Part shown: positions 7,565 to 13,740 of the stretch, piece by piece
Layout: each line of letters opens with the position of its first letter
Numbering within the stretch: position 1 is the stretch's first letter
Assembly (NCBI GenBank): GCA_947627345.1
Contig: CANQVS010000020.1
Location: 1 to 35,921, forward strand
Direction: 5' to 3'
Source: an uncultured Clostridia bacterium
Lineage (GTDB): Bacteria; Bacillota; Clostridia; Oscillospirales; Acutalibacteraceae
DNA length: 35,921 bases
The notes under the pieces: model-generated
The model's database searches: none
Told to the model about the DNA's origin: nothing
What the model saw: the letters and a program-made list of their open reading frames with translations, nothing else
Program-made: the position numbers and the translations under genes

Positions 7565-7798
7565 TTATTTGGTGTTTTCGACTGTGAGGCGAACCGCCGC
7601 CTTTAGTCTGTCGAGGTGGGAAGTGTTCGGAGGAAAAGTTCTTATTTCGAGGCGTTTAGGCTTTATGTTGCTTGCTCCCGGGAGAGTGTGCATACGCATA
7701 TTGATGTCCTGTTCCTTAACAAGCTTAAAGAGGTCGGCAATGGTTTTACTTTTATCGATTGCAGAGAGTATTTCTCTTTTTGTCATTTTCTTTGCCAA
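7565..7798 (-). CDS. small conserved-looking protein, unknown function
   Basis: A 77-aa basic, soluble-looking protein that I do not recognise. It starts at TTG: AGGAGGTG (7811-7804) lies 5 bases upstream, and a well-spaced TATAAT promoter precedes it, so it is probably a real, well-translated gene. The N-terminal half looks helical (MTKREILSAIDKSKTIADLF); the C-terminal half holds a PPNTSHLDRLKAAVRLTV segment. No signal peptide, helix-turn-helix or metal motif is evident. Its stop codon lies inside the last fragment of repeat array B, so the array forms the 3' untranslated region or downstream context. A regulatory or toxin/antitoxin-type role cannot be judged from sequence alone. Confidence 0.7.
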   Translation of the reverse strand: MAKKMTKREILSAIDKSKTIADLFKLVKEQDINMRMHTLPGASNIKPKRLEIRTFPPNTSHLDRLKAAVRLTVENTK

Positions 7799-7833
7799 AA
7801 CCGCACCTCCTGTTAATTTTTTATTATCTTAAC

Positions 7834-7862
7834 ATTATACTTGATAATTCACATTTTAGCAA
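7834..7862 (-). promoter_or_regulatory. promoter for the 77-aa gene
   Basis: Read leftward: TTGCTA (7862-7857), a 17-bp spacer and a perfect TATAAT (7839-7834). It supports the small TTG-start gene as transcribed. Confidence 0.7.
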
Positions 7863-7932
7863 CGGTAAAATTGAGATAATTTTATTTACTTATTCAAAAA
7901 ATTATGGTAACATTCAAGGTGGGTGAGATAAT

Positions 7933-8667
7933 ATGAAAAAGGTTTTTGTTTTTATATTAATTGTAATTACTGCGGTTTTTGCAGTTTCCTGCGAAGAAAC
8001 AAAGACTTCCGCACAAGCTGAAAATATAACTAAAACTGAATCAGACGCGGTAACTCAAACAAAAACAAAGTCCGGTCCTAAAAAAATTTCGGGAATTGAC
8101 GTAAGCTCCTACAGCGGAGAGATTGACTGGAAAAGAGTTAAAAATGATAATATTGAATTTGCGGTAATACGAATCGGTGGCCGCGGATACGGCGATTCGG
8201 GAGTTTTATACGAGGACAAGCTTGCGATTAAAAACATTGACAGCGCACAAAAAAATAAAATAAAGGCAGGCGCGTATTTTTACAGTCAGGCGACAAGCGA
8301 AAAGGAAGCCAAAGAGGAGGCGAGGTTTGCCGTAAATCTTTTAAACGGAAGAAAGCTTGAGCTTCCTATAGCGTATGATGTCGAACACGTTAAGGGCGAC
8401 ACTGCAAGAGTTGACAGCGTGCCGTATATCGACAGCGTTAAATTCGCTAAAGTTTTTATGGAAGAAATTAAAAAATCGGGATATGAACCTATGGTATATA
8501 TCGGAGAGGAAAGTTTTCTGAAGGCGGAGGATTTTAAGGATTACAAAATCTGGTATGCCGATTACAAACAACCGTATGAACAAGAATTTGAAATTCTGCA
8601 ATATTCAAAAAACGGAAAAGTCGATGGTATTAACACAAATGTCGACCTCGATATTATGTACGAATAA
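7933..8667 (+). CDS. GH25 lysozyme-like lipoprotein
   Basis: A 244-aa lipoprotein. The signal peptide ends in a lipobox with Cys20 (FAVSC), so the mature protein should be tethered to the outer face of the membrane. After a Thr/Lys-rich linker, residues about 51-244 match GH25 muramidases (Chalaropsis type): SGIDVSSYSGEIDW carries the first conserved Asp (D56), and IAYDVEHV carries the catalytic Asp/Glu pair (D149, E151). The substrate would be the N-acetylmuramic acid linkage of peptidoglycan. The GGTGGGTGAG region upstream serves as the ribosome binding site. luxS follows after only 9 bases, so the two probably share a transcript. Confidence 0.9.
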   Translation: MKKVFVFILIVITAVFAVSCEETKTSAQAENITKTESDAVTQTKTKSGPKKISGIDVSSYSGEIDWKRVKNDNIEFAVIRIGGRGYGDSGVLYEDKLAIKNIDSAQKNKIKAGAYFYSQATSEKEAKEEARFAVNLLNGRKLELPIAYDVEHVKGDTARVDSVPYIDSVKFAKVFMEEIKKSGYEPMVYIGEESFLKAEDFKDYKIWYADYKQPYEQEFEILQYSKNGKVDGINTNVDLDIMYE

Positions 8668-8676
8668 GGAGAAATT

Positions 8677-9141
8677 ATGGAAAAGATAACAAGCTTTACA
8701 GTTGACCACAACAAACTGAACGAGGGAATTTACATAAGCCGAATTGACGGGGATATTACTACATTTGATATACGGTTTATAAAGCCTAATACTCCCCCGT
8801 TTCTTTCAAATTCCGTTATGCACACGATAGAGCACCTTTTTGCGACGTATTCAAGAAATTCCGAGTTTAGGGAACAGGTAATTTATTTCGGTCCTATGGG
8901 TTGCAGAACAGGCTTTTATTTTCTCGTGCGAAATATGGATAATGAAACCGCCCTCGAACTTATTAAGGATACCGTAAAAAAATGCAAGGAGCATAAGGGT
9001 GATATCCCGGGGTGTACGAAAATTGAGTGCGGTAACTACCTTGAACACGACGCCGAGGGCGCAAAAAAGGCGCTTGAGGATTTCTACAGAAAAATAAAAG
9101 ATTATAAAACAGAGCAACTTGACTATAATTATTGTAAGTAA
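8677..9141 (+). CDS. luxS: S-ribosylhomocysteine lyase LuxS
   Basis: At 154 aa it is the normal length for LuxS, which converts S-ribosylhomocysteine to homocysteine plus DPD, the AI-2 precursor, in the activated methyl cycle. Metal ligands are visible: HTIEH gives H49 and H53, and C118 in IECGNY supplies the third. Cys76 in GCRTGFY is the catalytic Cys and E52 the conserved base. TAAGGAG overlapping the upstream stop is the ribosome binding site, which suggests coupling to the lysozyme gene. No mtnN/pfs or methionine-cycle gene is adjacent. Confidence 0.96.
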   Translation: MEKITSFTVDHNKLNEGIYISRIDGDITTFDIRFIKPNTPPFLSNSVMHTIEHLFATYSRNSEFREQVIYFGPMGCRTGFYFLVRNMDNETALELIKDTVKKCKEHKGDIPGCTKIECGNYLEHDAEGAKKALEDFYRKIKDYKTEQLDYNYCK

Positions 9142-9205
9142 TTACCAAAAAAAGTAAATAAATAACCTTGCTGATTATGTAAAACGACTAATTTATTACA
9201 AAAGG

Positions 9206-9233
9206 TTGCAATTTTGTAACTTTATGTTATAAT
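9206..9233 (+). promoter_or_regulatory. promoter for the M23 peptidase gene
   Basis: TTGCAA (9206-9211), a 16-bp spacer and TATAAT (9228-9233), about 58 bp before the start codon. Confidence 0.7.
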
Positions 9234-9235
9234 TA

Positions 9236-9274
9236 GTTACAGTATTTGTTACAAAAATGTAATGTTTTACATTT
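9236..9274 (+). promoter_or_regulatory. GTTACA pair and AAATGTAA inverted repeat, possible operator
   Basis: Just downstream of the -10 box are two GTTACA words (9236-9241 and 9248-9253, 12-bp period) and a perfect inverted repeat AAATGTAA (9255-9262) / TTACATTT (9267-9274) with a 4-nt centre. A further TGTAAC lies inside the promoter spacer (9215-9220). The words resemble the half-sites of WalR, known to control M23 peptidases in Firmicutes, but the spacing is not the published 5-bp gap. It could instead be a leader hairpin. Confidence 0.4.
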
Positions 9275-9290
9275 CAGGAAGGTTTTACTT

Positions 9291-10754
9291 ATGATAAGAG
9301 AAACGAAATTCATCAGTCTTGACGGTTTTGGAAAAATCGAAACCGTAAAAACAACAAGAAAAATTAAAAACCACCGCCGGTCACCCGCGCTCAAAGCAGT
9401 TAAGAAATTTTTAAGGGTAAGTGGCAATATTTTAAGCGAATGCGCAATGGCTAATAAAAACGAGCGCAAGCACAAAAAGTCCTCTAAGCCGACGCTTTTG
9501 GAACAGCACTACGCAAACCAGCGCAAGCAGGGAGCGCAGAAGCTTTCCACCGCAACAATTGCGAAAAGCAGGGCTTACCGCGCTAAGAGCAAGGCCGTAC
9601 GCAGTATTAATACAGGCAAAAAAGCATACGTTAAGCTCTCAAAGAGCAAAGCGGTTTTAGGAATAGCTACATCGTTTATTGCAGTTATGCTTTGCGTTTT
9701 AACCGCGACAAACTCTCTTTCATTCAGTGCATTTGCGACCAAATCTGATACTTCATCACAGACGGCCGAAGTTAAGGACGTACCTTCCGACAGCAATATG
9801 CTGTCAAAGAAAATCTACTCTAAAATGGCGAATAATGAAGAAATTTTAAACGACGGGTTCGGACTTTATATTGACGGCACACTCGTCGGAGTGTCGCTTG
9901 ATAAAGAGGCTTTAGAAAAGGCGCTGAAGAAAAACCTTGACGACTACAAGGCTAAATACGATGACGAAACCACAGACGAATTTGCAAACGACGTAAAGAT
10001 AGTTTTCGGCTCATACAAAAGTAGTTTAGTTGATAACAGCGAAAATATTGTAAACAAAAATAAAGATAAATTCAGCTATTCACTCTCAACCGATATTGAG
10101 AGCGTTGAAACTATAGATTACGATACGGAAGTAGAGTATGACGATGATGAATACACTGACTACAGCGAGGTAGTTCAAAAAGGTATAGAGGGAAAAGTTA
10201 AGCACACCTACCGCGTTACATTTATTGACGGCGAGCAAAGCGACTCAAAGCTCACTAAAACCGAAACCCTTAAAAAGGTTCAAAATAAAATTGTAGTTGA
10301 GGGAACGAAAGAAAAATCTGTTTCTTCAGGCGGTTCGTCATCAGACGATTCTTCATCAGGCGGTTCTTCGTCAGGCAATTTTATATGGCCTCTGCCCTAT
10401 ACTCAAAACATTACTTCAGGCTACGGCGGCCGTTGGGGAAGAATGCACAGCGGAATTGATATTTCCGCAGGAGGAGTATACGGACAGGATATTGTCGCTT
10501 CCGACGGCGGTACCGTTGAGTGGGCAGGATACGACAGCTCGGGTTACGGAAACTATGTAATAATAGACCATAACAACGGCTATAAAACCCTTTACGGACA
10601 CTGCAGCACGTTGTATGTAAGCGCAGGTCAGAGTGTCAGCCAGGGACAGTCGATTGCGGCTGTAGGCTCGACAGGAGATTCAACAGGACCTCACCTCCAT
10701 TTTGAAGTGAGAACAAGCTCGGGCGACAGACTCGACCCTCTCGGATTTGTTTAA
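9291..10754 (+). CDS. membrane-anchored G5-M23 peptidoglycan endopeptidase
   Basis: A 487-aa protein. A long, very basic cytoplasmic region (about 1-125) precedes one membrane helix (about 128-152, LGIATSFIAVMLCVLTATNS). The outer part has an acidic segment, a G5-like domain (VVQKGIEGKVKHTYRVTF through IVVEGTKEK), a Ser/Gly linker, and a C-terminal M23 (LytM-type) peptidase. Zinc ligands are visible in HSGIDI (His, Asp) and HLHFE (His), with YGHC carrying the other active-site His. It should cut peptide cross-bridges in the wall. The ATG at 9291 is chosen because AGGAAGG sits 8 bases upstream; an earlier in-frame ATG at 9246 has no site and falls within the promoter leader. The large basic cytoplasmic tail is unusual for an M23 enzyme. 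Confidence 0.9.
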   Translation: MIRETKFISLDGFGKIETVKTTRKIKNHRRSPALKAVKKFLRVSGNILSECAMANKNERKHKKSSKPTLLEQHYANQRKQGAQKLSTATIAKSRAYRAKSKAVRSINTGKKAYVKLSKSKAVLGIATSFIAVMLCVLTATNSLSFSAFATKSDTSSQTAEVKDVPSDSNMLSKKIYSKMANNEEILNDGFGLYIDGTLVGVSLDKEALEKALKKNLDDYKAKYDDETTDEFANDVKIVFGSYKSSLVDNSENIVNKNKDKFSYSLSTDIESVETIDYDTEVEYDDDEYTDYSEVVQKGIEGKVKHTYRVTFIDGEQSDSKLTKTETLKKVQNKIVVEGTKEKSVSSGGSSSDDSSSGGSSSGNFIWPLPYTQNITSGYGGRWGRMHSGIDISAGGVYGQDIVASDGGTVEWAGYDSSGYGNYVIIDHNNGYKTLYGHCSTLYVSAGQSVSQGQSIAAVGSTGDSTGPHLHFEVRTSSGDRLDPLGFV

Positions 10755-10776
10755 AAAAAAGTAAATAATTTTAATT

Positions 10777-10813
10777 AGGACTGTTGCTGAAAATTCTGTA
10801 CCGGTCCTTTTTA
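10777..10813 (+). terminator. likely intrinsic terminator after the M23 gene
   Basis: AGGACTG (10777-10783) can pair with CGGTCCT (10802-10808) with one wobble, across an 18-nt loop, and is followed by a T-rich tail. The large loop makes it weaker than others in the window. Confidence 0.5.
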
Positions 10814-10830
10814 TATTTTAATAATTAGGG

Positions 10831-10956
10831 TTAACATACATAACGCGGCTTAAATCCCTTCTCTATTATCTCAACACGATTCCCTTTGAAAAATTCTGTA
10901 TTGTATTCGGAATCGTATAGACATAAATACAATCCCCATAATGAAAGTGACTCGCG
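10831..10956 (-). pseudogene. remnant of an unidentified coding sequence
   Basis: Leftward, an open stretch of about 41 codons ends in TAA at 10833-10831 and reads like real protein (LWGLYLCLYDSEYNTEFFKG, then NRVEIIEKGFKPRYVC). It is bounded upstream by an in-frame stop and has no start codon or ribosome binding site. Together with the damaged DUF4097-type copy next to it, it suggests a decayed gene cluster. The parent family is unknown to me. Confidence 0.4.
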
Positions 10957-10993
10957 TGGATACTAAGAACATATGTATTGCATAAATTTCTCT

Positions 10994-11195
10994 AAGATTC
11001 ACCTCTATATCTCAGCAAATATTATTAAGTTTCATATAAGAATTTTTTTCTATTTTTTGTATCACCGTAATTATTATCTACATTTGCATTATTACAACCA
11101 GCAATAATTACATCTCCGCACTTTTCTTCAAATTTAATAATGCATTGTTATAAATTACCCATATTTATTTCACCGAAATCATTATATATTATTAA
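10994..11195 (-). pseudogene. decayed partial duplicate of the adjacent DUF4097-type gene
   Basis: On the plus strand, TATTAAGTTTCATATA, then ATCACCGTAATTATT, CTACATTT and ATTACAACCAGCAAT, then TTACATCTCCGCA follow the same order and spacing as 11516-11620 inside the intact gene at 11303-12079. Substitutions, a roughly 11-bp deletion near 11010 and frame breaks prevent translation. It is therefore a damaged second copy of the middle of that gene. The match fades toward 11195. Confidence 0.75.
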
Positions 11196-11250
11196 AAAAT
11201 TTCGCTCCTGAATAATTTAAGAAAAAATATATTTTATAATCAAAAAAAAC

Positions 11251-11299
11251 AATAAAAATCGGCTGTCGCAATAACCTACTTTTACGACAACCGATTTTT
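11251..11299 (-). terminator. intrinsic terminator for the XRE/DUF4097 pair
   Basis: Leftward, AAAAATCGG-TGTCG pairs with CGACA-CCGATTTTT (11254-11268 and 11285-11299, one mismatch), followed by a run of Ts. It starts four bases after the DUF4097-type stop codon. Confidence 0.88.
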
Positions 11300-11302
11300 C
11301 TG

Positions 11303-12079
11303 TTAGTTATTAACCCTTATACTTCCGCAATTGTTTAAGATAGAAAGCTCTATGTCAGATTTATAGTAATTCTTGTTAATTTTAACATCCCCTAAATCAG
11401 TTTTTGCATTTATAAAAATTTCGTTTGTATAACCGATAGAAATATCACCTAACGAATCTGTTATTATTGAATCTTTAGTTAAATTCACCTCGTTAACCTC
11501 TATATCGCCACAATTGTTATTAAGTTTCATATAGGAGCTTATTTTTTCTATTTTTATATCACCGTAATTATTGTCTACATTTACATCATTACAACCAGCA
11601 ATATTTACATCTCCGCATTTTTCATTTATATCAACGCTTGCTTTCAGAAATTTTTCCAATTTAATATCACCGTAGTTATCGTTTATTTTCAGCATTCCGT
11701 CATAACCTTCGGGAATATAAAATTCAATTCTGGAGCTTTTTTGCGAAAAAAACATAAAGTTACTTTCTTCATCCACTTTAAGCGTCAGCTTATCTCCGTT
11801 TTGTTCAACTGAAGCTTTGTTTTTTTGGGAAAAAACTTTAACTTTTATTCCTTTTCCTTTTGTGGAGTATATGTAAACATCTCCCTGCCCTGCATAAATA
11901 TCAAGTTCAGAGAATGGCCCCTTAAAATTTCTATTAACTGTAAGCGTATCGCTTTGGGTATAAATAATATTACTTGTGCAAATAACAAAAACCATAAAGC
12001 CGATTAAAGCAATTGAAATAGCAGAAAGGAGAACTATTAATGTAATAATTGAGCTTTTACTCCTCTTCAACTTCAACAC
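11303..12079 (-). CDS. membrane-anchored DUF4097-type beta-repeat protein
   Basis: Up to 258 aa. An N-terminal membrane helix (SIITLIVLLSAISIALIGFM) is followed by an external domain of short beta-strand repeats with the recurring pattern NNYGDIKIEK / NNCGDIEVNE / DSLGDISIG, typical of DUF4097 (putative adhesin-like) proteins. From memory, members often accompany helix-turn-helix regulators, as here. The coordinates give the outermost start (GTG, 12079), which overlaps the upstream gene by 23 bases. However, AAGGGG lies almost against that GTG and is better spaced from an in-frame TTG at 12070, giving MKRSKSS, so the real protein may be three residues shorter. A decayed partial copy lies just downstream. 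Molecular function is unknown. Confidence 0.8.
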   Translation of the reverse strand: MLKLKRSKSSIITLIVLLSAISIALIGFMVFVICTSNIIYTQSDTLTVNRNFKGPFSELDIYAGQGDVYIYSTKGKGIKVKVFSQKNKASVEQNGDKLTLKVDEESNFMFFSQKSSRIEFYIPEGYDGMLKINDNYGDIKLEKFLKASVDINEKCGDVNIAGCNDVNVDNNYGDIKIEKISSYMKLNNNCGDIEVNEVNLTKDSIITDSLGDISIGYTNEIFINAKTDLGDVKINKNYYKSDIELSILNNCGSIRVNN

Positions 12080-12719
12080 CCCTTAACGAAAAAATAAGTC
12101 TTATAATTTGTACGACAAGAGCGTATACTATCCACATAATCCATGTTATATGCCATGCCATTGTTAAAAAGCTTACAGCAAGATAAATTGCCAAAACTAT
12201 GAGAGCTATAATTCTTGTTATTTGCTTAAACATTCTATTCTTTGGTAAGCTTTTTGCCTTTTTTTCTTCTGTTTTGAAAAGCATTACAGAAAAAACTATA
12301 ACAAATGTTGCAACTCCGCAGATTAACATAAAAATTCCCGAACTCAATACCGGGTCAGTCCCGTAAAATGGAATTGAAATTATTATCCACGCTACTGCTA
12401 CAAAATACAACAGTACTCCGATTGATATTCCCGTAGCCTTTTTTGTGCGGTTCTTATTGCTCAAAATTGATTGCTTATGAATTTCCTCAAACTCATTATG
12501 TAACTCTGCATTAGTTTCCCGTGCTTTTCCGCGTAAAAGCTCATCCGCTGAAATTCCGTAAATTTCGCACAACGGAATAATTTTACCAAAATCAGGCGTA
12601 GACTGTCCTGTTTCCCATTTTGAAACTGTCTGGCGGGTTACTCCAAGCTTTTGTGCAAGCTCCTCTTGAGATAGGTTTTTTGATTTCCTTAATTCATATA
12701 ATCTTTCTTCAATATTCAT
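12057..12719 (-). CDS. XRE-family HTH regulator with C-terminal membrane helices
   Basis: A 220-aa protein. Residues about 4-60 are a classic Cro/CI-type HTH: LRKSKNLSQEELAQKLGVTR, then QTVSKWETGQSTPD and ISADELLRG. After a polar stretch, the C-terminal half has about four hydrophobic segments (about 94-118, 124-148, 168-187 and 190-213), so the regulator is probably held in the membrane with the HTH inside. AGGAGG is well placed before the ATG. It overlaps the DUF4097-type gene, and the pair likely forms one stress- or envelope-sensing unit. The signal and target genes cannot be read from the sequence; self-regulation is a reasonable guess. Confidence 0.88.
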   Translation of the reverse strand: MNIEERLYELRKSKNLSQEELAQKLGVTRQTVSKWETGQSTPDFGKIIPLCEIYGISADELLRGKARETNAELHNEFEEIHKQSILSNKNRTKKATGISIGVLLYFVAVAWIIISIPFYGTDPVLSSGIFMLICGVATFVIVFSVMLFKTEEKKAKSLPKNRMFKQITRIIALIVLAIYLAVSFLTMAWHITWIMWIVYALVVQIIRLIFSLRGVEVEEE

Positions 12720-12742
12720 ATTTTCCTCCTGAATTATTGTAC

Positions 12743-12771
12743 ATTAAATATATCACAATTATCGGTTGCAA
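12743..12771 (-). promoter_or_regulatory. possible promoter for the XRE regulator
   Basis: Read leftward: TTGCAA (12771-12766), 17 bp, then TTTAAT (12748-12743). The -10 box is a modest match; the surrounding TATATTTAAT is AT-rich enough to allow a shifted hexamer. Confidence 0.4.
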
Positions 12772-12847
12772 GCTACCATTTAGGAATTGAAATTTGTCAA
12801 CCAAATTTAACATTTGTGATTTTTGTTAAGAGTCATTCACTTTTTAA

Positions 12848-12898
12848 CAAAAAAGCCGGTTGAAACAGAAGAAACTTCAAACTGCTACCGACTTTTTA
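12848..12898 (-). terminator. intrinsic terminator after the 60-aa gene
   Basis: Leftward, AAAAAGTCGGT (12897-12887) pairs with ACCGGCTTTTT (12860-12850) with one G-T pair, followed by more Ts. The loop is long but can fold internally. It lies just downstream of the small membrane-protein gene. Confidence 0.75.
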
Positions 12899-12915
12899 AT
12901 TGGCTGTTTTTTTTA

Positions 12916-13098
12916 CTATCTGAACAAATACTGAGCTGTATCAATAAGCTGTCCTACGGTGTTGATTGCCCTGTTTGCCTTTTTCTTCATCTTGGGTTTA
13001 TTATCGAGCATAGTTTTGCTCACCATTCCGACCGCAATTCCGGCAAGCATTCCGCCTGCAACGCCTTTCACAATATTTGTCGTCTGACCTTTTGTCAT
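12916..13098 (-). CDS. small single-pass membrane protein
   Basis: 60 aa. The ATG at 13098 is chosen because GGAGGTG lies six bases upstream; the open frame continues further but lacks any start signal. MTKGQTTNIVKG is followed by a Gly-rich hydrophobic segment (GVAGGMLAGIAVGMVS) with GxxxG spacing, then a basic stretch (KPKMKKKANRA) and an amphipathic tail. The layout resembles short YtxH-like proteins of Firmicutes, but the match is weak and no function is implied. It is divergent from trmL with 80 bases between starts. Confidence 0.75.
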   Translation of the reverse strand: MTKGQTTNIVKGVAGGMLAGIAVGMVSKTMLDNKPKMKKKANRAINTVGQLIDTAQYLFR

Positions 13099-13130
13099 AA
13101 TTACACCTCCGAAATTTTTTCGCAAATAAC

Positions 13131-13158
13131 TTGCAAAATTATTATTTACAGTTAAAAT
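13131..13158 (+). promoter_or_regulatory. promoter for trmL
   Basis: TTGCAA (13131-13136), a 16-bp spacer and TAAAAT (13153-13158), 20 bp before the start codon. Confidence 0.6.
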
Positions 13159-13178
13159 ATATTTAGAGGTGATAAGTT

Positions 13179-13685
13179 TTGGCAACGTTAAATATAGTTT
13201 TGGTAGAGCCTGAAATTCCTGCAAATACGGGAAATGTCGCGCGCACCTGCGCCGCTACGGGAACACGGCTTCATCTTGTTAAACCGCTCGGATTTTCTGT
13301 TGACGACAAACATCTCAAACGAGCAGGACTTGATTACTGGAATTTGCTTGACATTACATATTATCAAAATTTAGATGACTTTTTTGAAAAAACAAAGGGT
13401 GGAAAATATTTCTATTTTTCAACAAAAGCCTTAAACCGACATACGGACGCAAAGTATGAAGATAACTGTTATCTTGTTTTCGGAAAAGAAACACGCGGAC
13501 TTCCCGAAAGTCTGCTTTTAAGAAATAAGGAAACCACGCTTAGAATACCGATGATAGAGGATGCGCGAAGTCTGAATCTTTCAAATTCGGTCGCGATTGC
13601 TGCATATGAAGTATTAAGACAATGGGATTATCCCGAGCTTTTAACTCACGGACAACTCCACAGGCACAAGTGGAGCGATGAATAA
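13179..13685 (+). CDS. trmL: tRNA (cytidine/uridine-34 2'-O)-methyltransferase TrmL
   Basis: A 168-aa SPOUT-superfamily methyltransferase of the TrmL/YibK type, which methylates the ribose of the wobble base in leucine tRNAs using S-adenosylmethionine. The N-terminus LNIVLVEPEIPANTGNVART is diagnostic; later come VFGKETRGLP (motif 2) and RIPMIEDARSLNLSNSVAIA (motif 3), which form the trefoil-knot cofactor site. Length is normal. It starts at TTG, supported by AGAGGTGAT eight bases upstream and by the absence of any ATG nearby. It stands alone, with its own promoter and terminator. Confidence 0.95.
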   Translation: MATLNIVLVEPEIPANTGNVARTCAATGTRLHLVKPLGFSVDDKHLKRAGLDYWNLLDITYYQNLDDFFEKTKGGKYFYFSTKALNRHTDAKYEDNCYLVFGKETRGLPESLLLRNKETTLRIPMIEDARSLNLSNSVAIAAYEVLRQWDYPELLTHGQLHRHKWSDE

Positions 13686-13733
13686 AAGCCGAAAAGGCAG
13701 GAAATTTTGAAACCTGTCTTTTCGGCTTTTTTA
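13684..13733. terminator. bidirectional terminator between trmL and the AT3-GT gene
   Basis: AAAAGCCGAAAAGGCAGG pairs with CCTGTCTTTTCGGCTTTT (one G-T wobble) around a short loop, with T runs on both sides. It overlaps the trmL stop codon and ends eight bases before the end of the leftward gene. Confidence 0.88.
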
Positions 13734-13740
13734 CTTTTTA

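Noticed and set aside
9206..9274. Definite WalR box at the M23 promoter
   Set aside because: Half-sites match TGTWAH but none has the published spacing, so only a tentative regulatory feature was recorded.
9246..9290. Upstream in-frame ATG for the M23 peptidase
   Set aside because: It lies within the leader inverted repeat and has no Shine-Dalgarno site; the ATG at 9291 has AGGAAGG at good spacing.
12967..13224. Longer 102-residue version of the small membrane protein reaching into the trmL start region
   Set aside because: The extra N-terminal part has no start signal and overlaps trmL; the internal ATG at 13098 has a consensus GGAGGTG.
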